This document shows, one piece after another, positions 1-5,731 of a stretch of DNA of 5,731 bases. The notes below the pieces were generated by a model that ran no database searches, was not told where the DNA came from, and saw only the letters and a list, made by a program, of their open reading frames with translations. The stretch lies in contig JAQBNX010000607.1 of assembly GCA_028288385.1 (NCBI GenBank), forward strand, positions 1-5,731, given 5' to 3'. Each line of letters starts with the position of its first letter. Position 1 is the stretch's first letter. The stretch comes from Spirosoma sp. GTDB lineage: Bacteria > Bacteroidota > Bacteroidia > Cytophagales > Spirosomataceae. A program made the position numbers and the translations under genes.

Positions 1-644
1 GAGGTAATATATTCTGCCCCATTAACGAGATGGTCTTTCACTCGGTCTTTACCCATTTTGACCGATACTGCCTCTTCAGCAATGCAGAAGGTGCCGCCGA
101 ATCCGCAGCAGTCATCAGCCCGGTCCAGCGTTATCAACTCCAGACCCTCCACCATACCTAACAAGTGAGCCGGTTTAGAGTACGTTTCTGCATTCAGTTC
201 GCTCATCTGAGCAAGGTGCAATCCGCGCAAACCATGACAGCTTTGGTGGAGACCCACCCTGTGTGGAAATTGGGCAGAGAGGTTTTCGACTTTCAACACA
301 TCCGTCAAAAACTCCACTAGTTCGTAGATGCAGGATTTAACGTGTTTAGCCAACTCCTCATGACCGGGCACCTGTAGGTGATCCTTTATATGCAGCACGC
401 AACTAGCTGAAGGGGCTACAATGTAATCAAACCCGGCGAAATTTTCGACGAACCGGTCGTTGCAACCCTGCGTCAGGTGTTCAAAGCCGGCATTAGCCAT
501 AGGCTGTCCACAACAGGTTTGTTTTGAAGGATAGACTACGTCAATGCCCAGGCGCTGTAAGAGTTGTAGCGTGGCAATGGCCGCTTTTGGGTATAACTGG
601 TTAACATAACAGGGGATGAATAAGCCGACAGTCATAGGGTTCAT
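1..644 (-). CDS. lutA: LutA/LldE/YkgE-type (Fe-S)-binding protein of L-lactate oxidation, C-terminus cut by window edge
   Basis: The minus strand is open from ATG at 644 to the left edge: 214 codons with no stop, against roughly 240-250 residues usual for the family (from memory). The protein holds two CCG-type cysteine modules. The first has Cys12 in FIPCYVNQLYP, Cys44-Cys45 in QTCCGQP and Cys82 in SASCVLH; the second has Cys136 in HQSCHGLR and Cys179-Cys180 in DDCCGFGG. The final cysteine motif (usually near SCLMH) would lie off the window. Family knowledge: LutA works with LutB and LutC as a cytoplasmic iron-sulfur L-lactate dehydrogenase giving pyruvate; the B and C genes would be expected to the left. 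An alternative start is ATG at 635, which gives MTVGLFIPCY and fits the usual N-terminus better. No clear ribosome binding site is seen. Related CCG proteins such as GlpC or heterodisulfide reductase B subunits are less likely, given the short length and the motif spacing. Confidence 0.9.
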   Translation of the reverse strand, partial: MNPMTVGLFIPCYVNQLYPKAAIATLQLLQRLGIDVVYPSKQTCCGQPMANAGFEHLTQGCNDRFVENFAGFDYIVAPSASCVLHIKDHLQVPGHEELAKHVKSCIYELVEFLTDVLKVENLSAQFPHRVGLHQSCHGLRGLHLAQMSELNAETYSKPAHLLGMVEGLELITLDRADDCCGFGGTFCIAEEAVSVKMGKDRVKDHLVNGAEYIT

Positions 645-650
645 AGGGTT
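633..650. repeat. 9-bp tandem duplication over the lutA start codon
   Basis: CATAGGGTT occurs twice back to back (633-641 and 642-650). On the minus strand this reads AACCCTATG twice, so two in-frame ATGs, at 644 and 635, have the same bases just upstream. Because 9 bp is three codons, the duplication adds MNP to the protein and does not shift the frame. Confidence 0.85.
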
Positions 651-1120
651 CAGTTGTTCATAATTTATTGGACGGCTACCGAGTCTTTGGTTCCCCTTTA
701 ATTATACTCTGAAGTTGGCGGCTCCCAGTTCCTGTTCAAGCGAGTGCAACTTGGTCATCAGTCCTTTGAATACTTACAGTCAAGTAGATCGCTGAGATAA
801 CTTTCTTGCTGGAGGGGTTGGCAGAGTAGGATCGATCAGGGCTTTCTGTTTACTGGCTTCTGGCTATCTATACTTTTCCTCACTCAACAAAGTACTGTCA
901 GGTGTTTGACTTTAAAGCGCTCATCAGCCTGATCAATGCTGATATGATCAGGTAGAACTCTGGCCGCGACGCCGATCGTCTGTAGCTGCGCCGGGCTGCC
1001 GGTGTGTGGCGATACCAGTTGGTGCATGATTTGCTTTGACTGTTTCATGCGTAGTCTAACGAGTCGATTCATGAGTTGACTACTTAGGGGCAATATTTTT
1101 CAGGATAAGTCATTTTGCTG
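645..1120. other. Intergenic stretch without a confident gene
   Basis: No recognisable intact gene is found on either strand. Three weak items are present. A 69-codon minus-strand frame (1093-884, TTG start; first ATG at 1072) matches no family I know. A short minus-strand frame from about 773 to a stop at 702-704 reads TKLHSLEQELGAANFRV, which resembles the coiled-coil segment of IS3-type OrfA transposases but is too short to call. An 8-bp perfect inverted repeat, CCTGATCA (928-935) and TGATCAGG (945-952), lies inside the 69-codon frame. The lutA promoter should lie here; ATTATA at 701-706 reads TATAAT on the minus strand, but I find no matching -35 box. Confidence 0.6.
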
Positions 1121-1368
1121 ATTGGTTACAAGGTCAACTTACCAAGCCTCTTAAGATTAAGCTCTCAATACGCCTGTTCTACTTCACTGATCAGTAATGA
1201 GGAGTTGAGGGTCATCGGTGGTTTGATCTGGTCAGAACCGGACAGGCATTAACTGTCATACAGAAATATGGAATGAAACCCCATCAGACATTATTTCCGA
1301 TTCCACTGGCATAAATTCAGTTAATCAACAATCCTGCTATATTCCCTCAAAATCCAGGCTATAATTGA
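1121..1368 (+). pseudogene. SusD/RagB-family nutrient-binding lipoprotein, C-terminal remnant
   Basis: From 1201 the plus strand reads GVEGHRWFDLVRTGQAL, then GMKPHQTLFPIPLA, a TAA at 1312-1314, then in the same frame INNPAIFPQNPGYN and a natural TGA at 1366-1368. This matches the SusD/RagB C-terminal signature: EGHRWFDLVRTG, the LFPIP block and a terminal NPGY. The TAA sits where the family usually has a polar residue, so GAA to TAA is a likely change. Upstream, a different frame (about 1121-1201) reads YKVNLPSLL and then SLISNE, which fits the segment just before the signature, so a frameshift or small deletion lies near 1196-1206. Nothing of the N-terminal region or lipoprotein signal is found. 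SusD proteins bind glycans at the cell surface with a SusC TonB-dependent transporter; no SusC is visible. The exported propeller gene starts 41 bp downstream and was probably in the same locus. Family assignment is firm for 1201-1368 and weaker for 1121-1200. Confidence 0.85.
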
Positions 1369-1409
1369 TCCTAATTCCTAAATCTGTTTAACCTCAAAGA
1401 GCCAATCTC

Positions 1410-2576
1410 ATGAACACGAAAAAAAGTATCTTTCTTTTCTTACTAGGCGGCCTATGCTTCCTGTCAACTACCGCCTGGGTTTCCTCCCCCAGAAATGAAC
1501 TGGCCATAGGCTTTGTCAAACCAGCTCCGAAAGCCCAGCGCTACTTATACGTAGTAACGCCCGGCATCCGAAATTATCTAGGATATGGTGGACATGGCAT
1601 TCAAGTTTTCGATATAGACAATAATCATAAGTTCGTGAAGTTCATCAATACCCCCGGTGGTATGATGAATAAAGGTATCCCCTCTAATGTGAAAGGGGTT
1701 GATGTCAGCCTCGCCACAAACTGCATCTACATCAGTACGTTGGAAGCCATTCAGTGTATTAATCTGGTCACCGAGAAAACGCTGTGGGAAAAACAATACG
1801 AGGGAGGAGTAGACCGGATCTCGATCTCGCCTGACGGTAAGATAATCTATGCACCTTCTTTAGAAAAAGAGTTTTGGAATGTTCTGGATGCCAAAACGGG
1901 TGATAGTATCAAGAAAATCGTGACTAATTCAGGTGCCCACAACACCATATACGGTCCGGATGGTAATTCTGTTTATCTGGCTGGTCTTAAATCAAACATG
2001 CTTAACGTTGCCGATACCAAAACGCATACGGTGACAAAGCAGGTAGGTCCATTTGGCGCAGATATCCGTCCCTTCACCATTAACGGCTCACAAACGCTCG
2101 TTTACGTGAACGTGAATGGGTTATTGGGGTTTGAAGTCGGTGATCTGGTTACAGGAAAATTCCTGCATCGTGTTGTCGTTGAAGGCTGGAATATAGGTGA
2201 AGTAAAACGTCATAATTGCCCTAGTCATGGAATTGGCCTGACGCCGGATGAAAAAGAGCTCTGGTTGTGTGACGGAGCCAATTATCGTTTGCATGTTTTC
2301 GACAATACGGTAATGCCGCCCGTACAGAAAACCACAATACCGTTAAAAGATATGCCCGGTTGGATCACCTTTAGTCTGGATGGGAAATACGCGTATCCGG
2401 CAACCGGCGATGTTATTGATGTGAAGACCCGAAAAATCGTTGCCTCACTGGAAGATCAAAACCACAATGATGTGCAAAGTGAGAAAATGGTAGAAATCCA
2501 CTTCAGTGGTGGCAAGCCCGTTGCCGCAGGCGATCAGTTTGGTCTCGGCCAAGTCAAGAGGATAACGAGAAATTAG
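1410..2576 (+). CDS. Exported beta-propeller protein (YVTN/YncE-like repeats), function unknown
   Basis: A 388-residue protein. Residues 1-25 form a signal peptide: MNTKKS, a hydrophobic run (IFLFLLGGLCFL), then a small/polar region near TTAWVSS. Cys16 is not in a lipobox (the residue before it is Leu), so a soluble periplasmic or secreted protein is expected. The rest is made of about 40-residue repeats of propeller-blade type, with SPDGKIIY near 140, GPDGNSVYL near 182, INGSQTLVYV near 224, TPDEKELWL near 278 and SLDGKYAY near 322, each followed by a strand such as VLDAKTGD or DVIDVKTRK. The N-terminal motif TPGIRNYLGYGGHGIQVFDID is unusually Gly-rich. No catalytic or heme-binding (CxxCH) motif is seen, so an enzyme activity cannot be named; such folds often act as binding or scaffold proteins. 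The leader CTCAAAGAGCCAATCTC has no clear Shine-Dalgarno sequence. The gene follows a SusD remnant in the same direction, suggesting a former carbohydrate-uptake locus. Family is fairly sure, role unknown. Confidence 0.8.
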   Translation: MNTKKSIFLFLLGGLCFLSTTAWVSSPRNELAIGFVKPAPKAQRYLYVVTPGIRNYLGYGGHGIQVFDIDNNHKFVKFINTPGGMMNKGIPSNVKGVDVSLATNCIYISTLEAIQCINLVTEKTLWEKQYEGGVDRISISPDGKIIYAPSLEKEFWNVLDAKTGDSIKKIVTNSGAHNTIYGPDGNSVYLAGLKSNMLNVADTKTHTVTKQVGPFGADIRPFTINGSQTLVYVNVNGLLGFEVGDLVTGKFLHRVVVEGWNIGEVKRHNCPSHGIGLTPDEKELWLCDGANYRLHVFDNTVMPPVQKTTIPLKDMPGWITFSLDGKYAYPATGDVIDVKTRKIVASLEDQNHNDVQSEKMVEIHFSGGKPVAAGDQFGLGQVKRITRN

Positions 2577-2619
2577 GTCACTTTTTGCCAGTATAAATTT
2601 GTAGAGTTAGAGATAGTTA

Positions 2620-2672
2620 TGTCCGGTTAAGGAATTCGCCAAACTTCGCGAAGCCACTTATTTAACCGGACA
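2620..2672. repeat. 11-bp perfect inverted repeat, 53 bp overall
   Basis: TGTCCGGTTAA (2620-2630) and TTAACCGGACA (2662-2672) are exact reverse complements. The 31-bp interior contains a second palindrome, CTTCGCGAAG (2644-2653). The pair looks like insertion-sequence or MITE ends, but I see no convincing target-site duplication in the flanks and no transposase. It could instead be a structured 3' end for the propeller transcript; it lacks a T-tract. Confidence 0.6.
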
Positions 2673-2751
2673 CCATACGCTCAAACGCCTTCTGCAAATC
2701 AATCAAATTATCCAGGCCATAAAGCGGATCTGCCTTTGCGGCCTGGATGTT
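2662..2751 (-). pseudogene. Short minus-strand coding-like scrap, family uncertain
   Basis: Between a stop at 2752-2754 and a stop at 2662-2664 the minus strand gives 29 codons, including AKADPLYGLDNLIDLQKAF followed by ERMVSG. The composition is protein-like. The end resembles the last helix of zinc-type alcohol dehydrogenases (an LDxLxxAFERMxSG pattern), but the usual following GKVVL strand is missing. Its last codons fall in the right arm of the 11-bp inverted repeat, so it could also be the tail of a lost transposase gene. There is no start codon or body. It overlaps the terminator-like hairpin, so at most one reading reflects present function. Confidence 0.25.
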
Positions 2752-2753
2752 TT
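2710..2753 (+). terminator. Terminator-like hairpin after the propeller gene
   Basis: ATCCAGGCC (2710-2718) pairs perfectly with GGCCTGGAT (2740-2748). Inside, AAAGC can pair with GC and TTT across a one-base bulge. TTTT follows at 2750-2753. It lies 133 bp after the propeller stop and 61 bp before the next start, which suits a plus-strand intrinsic terminator. The loop is long and the T-run short, and the same bases can be read as a minus-strand coding scrap. Confidence 0.4.
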
Positions 2754-2814
2754 ATGACTAAATAAGATTAACTGGCCTACTAAATCTTTTAAATCACTCG
2801 TCCTATATAAGGGT

Positions 2815-3465
2815 ATGAAAAACTACTCGCAGACATTCTAATCACTTTATTGCCAGCAGTCTTTGGTATAAATGCTAAAACGCAGGCTCAGTCAATAAAT
2901 GACTGGACAGAAGAAAAAGTAGCCTCCTGGTATAACGGCATGACCTGGCTAAACGGTTTATCAGCTAAGCCATCTGAAACCATTAATCAAGTAGAGTTTG
3001 CCCGGCAGTATCAGGCTAACAAGGCTGCCTGAGACAAAGCGTTTGTATTTTTAAGGAACACCGATTTTTCCCGACTCAAGGATTGGAAAGTACCCCATTG
3101 ACGATGAGAATGTATTTGACATCATTTCAGAAGGTCCACCACGGGAGATCTCTCCTTTAAAATGCGAGACCCATCACACCTACAGGGATATTCATTTTGT
3201 CATTAAAGAGAAAATTGTAATAATGCCCGTAAAAAATGCGCAGGTGAACGAAGAATATAATTCAACCAAAGACATCAGTTTTTATACGATTGAGAACGGA
3301 ATTTACTACGTAGCTGAACCGGGGATGTTCTTTATCGCTACCCCTGCAGAAGCCCATAATCCGAGTAATAAAGTGGAGGGTTATGATGGAGTAAAGAAAG
3401 TAGTTGTTAAAGTAAGAAGTATACCGCAATACCCTGCTATGCCCTCACATCCTATAAATCAATAA
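2815..3465 (+). pseudogene. Secreted YhcH/YjgK/YiaL-family (DUF386) protein, broken by three lesions
   Basis: Joining three stretches rebuilds a protein of about 217 residues. It would begin MKKLLADILITLLPAVFG, a signal peptide ending near KTQAQS, but the ATG at 2815 is followed by five A instead of the six needed, so the ATG frame stops at TAA (2839-2841). The next part (2820-3029) ends EFARQYQANKAA, then TGA at 3030-3032 where I recall homologs having Trp or another aromatic residue, then DKAFVFLRNTDFSRLKD. A frameshift near 3081-3086 moves to the frame running to 3465: IGKYPIDDENVFDIISEG, THHTYRDIHFVI, AEPGMFFIATPAEAHNPS, and GVKKVVVKV near the end. The His-rich HHTYRDIHFVI and PAEAHNP blocks are the conserved cupin-like core. 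A turn between FVI and KEKI seems about two residues short. Family members include NanQ/YhcH and EbgC, linked to sialic-acid or other sugar metabolism; E. coli forms are about 150 residues and lack the signal peptide. Sequencing error is possible, but three independent lesions of different kinds favour decay. Confidence 0.88.
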
Positions 3466-3493
3466 CATCAACCTGCTTTTTCGTTTAAATTGT

Positions 3494-5410
3494 ATGGACC
3501 ACCCAAAAATCACCATCCGGGAATATCTGGAAGATACCTACCCCGACGTGTATACCCAAGAAGCATGTACTGCGCTCGCAGCTTTGGCGCACCTCAACAA
3601 ACGGATCAAGGACGTAATGAATGCGCGCCTGCAGCGTCGGACTACCCGCCAGCAAAGTAAAACACGCATTGCGTTTCTCAACCCAGCCAGTAGTATTCCC
3701 GGAACAACCATCAATGTGCAGGATGCACGCGATGGCAAATTTGATGGGGGTATTATTCCCCCTGATTTACAACGGCAGTGGATTCAGGGTACGGGTCCAG
3801 CGGCAAAACCCAATGCAACCGTCGAAAATAGTATTCGAAATGTTGCCTATGCCCTGCTCTCGGGTGCCGATGGCTGGATGTTCGATGGCGAAGATGCCCT
3901 GGGACAAATCTCAACGATGTCGCTGGATAATCAGCGTAATCTAAAACTGGCTATTCACAAAGACCCTATATTTCTGACGGTAGCCGAGCAGGTAGCCACT
4001 GAAATGAATCGCTGGGCAAAATCCTTTTTAGGTAGGGAGACGATTACCGACTGGAAAACCCAATTGGACTTCACCACTAAGATATTTCGGGCCCGCGGCC
4101 TCCACCTCGACGACCGCCATATTCGGGATGCGGACGGCGAAGCGATGGCAGCCTCCATAGTTGATGTGACGCTGTATGTAGTCAACAATTATCAGGCACT
4201 GCAACAGGCTGGCTCATCAATTGTGCTCTACTTGCCCAAAATCCAAACTGCTGAAGAAGCGGGCTTATGGAATGAACTGCTAAGCGCCCTAGAGGCTCAC
4301 ATTGGGCAGGAAATTGGGACGATAAAGGTTTATGTGCTAATCGAACAGCTCGAAGCTACCTACCAGCTGATGGAAATCCGGGCGGCCTTGGGCAAACATT
4401 TTGTGGGCTTTAATACCGGCCGTTGGGATTACATCAACAGCGTATCGGATGCAATGGCGTGGGAGAAAACCTTTGTTAATCCCAATATTGAGGCCATCAC
4501 CATGACGTATGGCTACATGCGTAACTACGAAGACCGAGTTCGCCGGGCCGTTAATACACCGGATATGAATGGCAATTTCGCCCTATGGCAGGGAGGAATG
4601 GAGCCTAATATACCAGTAGGCTCAGAAGAGGGCGTAGCGGCCAGTATGAAAAAAGCGGTAGCGGGTGCTGAACGCGAGCAGCGCGAAGGCGCCAGCGGTA
4701 AATGGGTGGCTCACTGGAAGATGGTTCACATTGTCCGACCAGTTTGGGAAAAAGTAGGGGAAGCTAATCAGTTGGGCCGGAAATTTCCAGCCCTAACCTA
4801 TACCCAGCAGGATGCCGATGGATTGATTCTGATAGAACCGGCTCCAACCGATATCCGAGGGGCGCGTAACCTGCTGAGTGTTGCTTTACAATACGGCAAT
4901 GCCTTTGGCCAGGGTATGCAGGCTGCGGCTCTGAAACCCGCCGATTTCTTTGGTAACGATGATATTCTGTACCTGATGGAGGATATGGCCACCGGCGAAA
5001 TTCGTCTGAGTATTCTTTGGGAATGGATGCATAAAGGAGCCATCCTCACGGAGGATGACGAGGAAACGGACACAAAAGCTGGCGATGTTTTTACGGTTGC
5101 CCTATACCAGACTTTGTTGGATCAGGAGTATGATAAACTCCTGAAAGCCACCAACAAAGATGTGTACGACGCATCAAAAACCACAACGCTACCCATCGCC
5201 CGCGAAATTGCCAATACATATATGCTTAGCGAAGTTAAACCGCCCTGGTTTATTGACTTACTGAATATTAACCTCAATAATACTGACCTGAACGTAGCAA
5301 AAGATCGGATTAACTTATATATGAGTACGTTGGTAGACGATGGCAAACGGATTACTGAAAATCTCGATTTCGTACAGCCACAAAAACAGACACCGGTTAT
5401 CGCAGAATAA
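3494..5410 (+). CDS. aceB: Malate synthase (type A-like, divergent, long)
   Basis: A 638-residue cytoplasmic enzyme expected to condense glyoxylate with acetyl-CoA to malate in the glyoxylate shunt. Motifs run in malate-synthase order: IPPDLQRQWIQGTGPA (88-103), GADGWMFDGEDALG (124-137), RARGLHLDDRHI (199-210), LYLPKIQTAEEAGLWNELL (245-263), GTIKVYVLIEQ (275-285), FNTGRWDYINS (306-316), ITMTYGYMRNYEDR (335-348), QGGMEPNIPVG (366-376), GKWVAHWKMV (402-411) and MEDMATGEIRLSILWEW (495-511). Likely catalytic residues are kept: Arg201, Mg ligands Glu284 and Asp312, and base Asp497. Their spacing (83, 28) is close to Arg166, Glu250 and Asp278 of E. coli AceB as I recall it. It is longer than usual (about 530) and differs at normally fixed places: RWDYINS for RWDYIFS, TMTYGYM for TMTVPFM, and no final FLTLPAY; the C-terminus has its own tail. 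Start ATG 3494: a stop lies in frame at 3455-3457 and there is no other start between. The leader is T-rich without Shine-Dalgarno. The gene begins 28 bp after the broken yhcH-like gene, so its promoter probably lies inside that remnant. No isocitrate lyase gene is visible. Confidence 0.88.
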   Translation: MDHPKITIREYLEDTYPDVYTQEACTALAALAHLNKRIKDVMNARLQRRTTRQQSKTRIAFLNPASSIPGTTINVQDARDGKFDGGIIPPDLQRQWIQGTGPAAKPNATVENSIRNVAYALLSGADGWMFDGEDALGQISTMSLDNQRNLKLAIHKDPIFLTVAEQVATEMNRWAKSFLGRETITDWKTQLDFTTKIFRARGLHLDDRHIRDADGEAMAASIVDVTLYVVNNYQALQQAGSSIVLYLPKIQTAEEAGLWNELLSALEAHIGQEIGTIKVYVLIEQLEATYQLMEIRAALGKHFVGFNTGRWDYINSVSDAMAWEKTFVNPNIEAITMTYGYMRNYEDRVRRAVNTPDMNGNFALWQGGMEPNIPVGSEEGVAASMKKAVAGAEREQREGASGKWVAHWKMVHIVRPVWEKVGEANQLGRKFPALTYTQQDADGLILIEPAPTDIRGARNLLSVALQYGNAFGQGMQAAALKPADFFGNDDILYLMEDMATGEIRLSILWEWMHKGAILTEDDEETDTKAGDVFTVALYQTLLDQEYDKLLKATNKDVYDASKTTTLPIAREIANTYMLSEVKPPWFIDLLNINLNNTDLNVAKDRINLYMSTLVDDGKRITENLDFVQPQKQTPVIAE

Positions 5411-5454
5411 ACGCATAAATCGGCAAAAGCCTTCTCTTCCGCAGTAGGAGCTTC

Positions 5455-5494
5455 ACGCAATTAAATGGCTTGAAATCAAGCCATTTAATTGCGT
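5455..5494. terminator. 18-bp perfect hairpin, likely bidirectional terminator
   Basis: ACGCAATTAAATGGCTTG (5455-5472) pairs without mismatch with CAAGCCATTTAATTGCGT (5477-5494) around an AAAT loop. A further 5-bp pairing, GCTTC (5450-5454) with GAAGC (5500-5504), is offset by a 5-nt bulge. It starts 44 bp after the malate synthase stop. The GC-rich core GGCTTG/CAAGCC is followed by ATTTAATT on the plus strand and by ATTTAATT on the minus strand, the symmetry of a bidirectional terminator between converging genes. There is no long uninterrupted T-run. Confidence 0.7.
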
Positions 5495-5679
5495 TAGCAG
5501 AAGCATAGCTTATGAATCATTTTTAACAGAGGAGGAAAGACATTTACCAGCTGGGAGCGACTGATACGGCCGGCACCATGTTGTCACAAATCGCTACAGG
5601 AAACAAATCGATCAAGTATTCTCCGATCAGATTGAGGGCTTTAAAGAAATTTAGGTGTTGCCCTGGGCTTTCTATTGCC
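5495..5679. other. Unassigned stretch right of the hairpin
   Basis: No recognisable gene. On the plus strand a frame is open from 5527 to the window end, with a purine-rich AGAGGAGGAAAGA at 5528-5540 but its first ATG only at 5578. On the minus strand a frame is open from 5682 down to a TAA at 5544-5546. Neither translation resembles a family I know with confidence. Confidence 0.5.
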
Positions 5680-5731
5680 TTAATTTATGCCTACTTCGAT
5701 GAAATAGTCATCCACACCGGCGGTCCGGCAA
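5680..5731 (-). CDS. Possible C-terminal end of a response-regulator receiver domain, cut by window edge
   Basis: At the right edge the minus strand reads CRTAGVDDYFIEVGIN and then TAA (5680-5682). The segment C-x-x-A-G-V-D-D-Y resembles the receiver-domain stretch before the last helix (C-x-x-AGMDDY-x-x-KPI in hybrid kinases). The KPI lysine-proline pair is replaced by EVG and the protein stops at once, so this may be a decayed or truncated end. Sixteen residues are too few for certainty. If real, the gene converges on malate synthase. Confidence 0.25.
   Translation of the reverse strand, partial: CRTAGVDDYFIEVGIN

Noticed and set aside
884..1093. 69-codon minus-strand frame as a real gene
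   Set aside because: No recognised family, TTG or internal ATG start, no ribosome binding site, no downstream partner. Kept only as a note in the intergenic entry.
1360..1365. TATAAT as a -10 box for the propeller gene
   Set aside because: These bases encode the last residues (GYN) of the SusD remnant, no -35 partner is seen at a normal spacing, and Bacteroidota promoters usually follow a different consensus.
2620..2672. Integron attC site
   Set aside because: The order of core-like sequences is reversed relative to attC (GTTRRRY should end the site and RYYYAAC begin it), and no integrase or cassette is nearby.
3030..3032. TGA as selenocysteine or programmed readthrough in the YhcH-like gene
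   Set aside because: The same gene has two further frame-breaking lesions and no hairpin like a SECIS element is evident just after the TGA, so an ordinary nonsense mutation is simpler.
5122..5460. 112-codon minus-strand frame antisense to malate synthase
   Set aside because: It lies almost wholly inside the well-supported malate synthase gene, has no recognisable domain, and begins at the base of the long hairpin.
5528..5731. Plus-strand gene start behind AGAGGAGGAAAGA
   Set aside because: The only start at a suitable distance is ATT, the first ATG is about 38 bases away, and the translation matches no family I know; intact genes in this window do not use strong Shine-Dalgarno sequences.
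1..5731. CRISPR array, tRNA or rRNA gene, phage or defence system
   Set aside because: No regularly spaced repeats, no cloverleaf or rRNA-like stretch and no defence-type domain was seen in any frame.

Overview
The window looks like a chromosomal stretch from a member of the Bacteroidota, probably near Cytophagales/Spirosoma. This rests on a decayed SusD/RagB gene (a Bacteroidota hallmark), a signal-peptide-bearing YhcH-type protein, A/T-rich leaders without clear Shine-Dalgarno sequences in front of the intact genes, and moderate GC. The lineage is inferred from gene families only.

Layout, left to right. (1) Positions 1-644, minus strand: most of an LutA/LldE/YkgE-type CCG-domain protein of lactate oxidation, cut by the left edge. 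(2) About 645-1120: no confident gene; one unrecognised short minus-strand frame, a possible transposase scrap and a small inverted repeat. (3) About 1121-1368, plus strand: the C-terminal remnant of a SusD/RagB nutrient-binding gene, with an in-frame stop and a frameshift. (4) 1410-2576, plus: an intact exported beta-propeller protein, 41 bp behind the SusD remnant. (5) 2577-2814: intergenic, with an 11-bp perfect inverted repeat, a terminator-like hairpin and a short minus-strand coding-like scrap. (6) 2815-3465, plus: a secreted YhcH/YjgK/YiaL-family gene broken by three separate lesions. (7) 3494-5410, plus: an intact, divergent malate synthase. (8) 5411-5731: a long perfect hairpin, then mostly unassigned DNA, with what may be the last codons of a response-regulator domain on the minus strand at the right edge.

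The intact genes make a loose metabolic theme. LutA would help oxidise L-lactate to pyruvate, and malate synthase would condense glyoxylate with acetyl-CoA. The SusD, propeller and YhcH set suggests that a small glycan or sugar-acid uptake locus once stood here. I see eroded accessory DNA between working genes rather than a new multi-gene system. The most notable points are the SusD and YhcH pseudogenes, which simple ORF calling would miss or split, the divergent malate synthase with its catalytic residues kept, and the duplicated start region of lutA.
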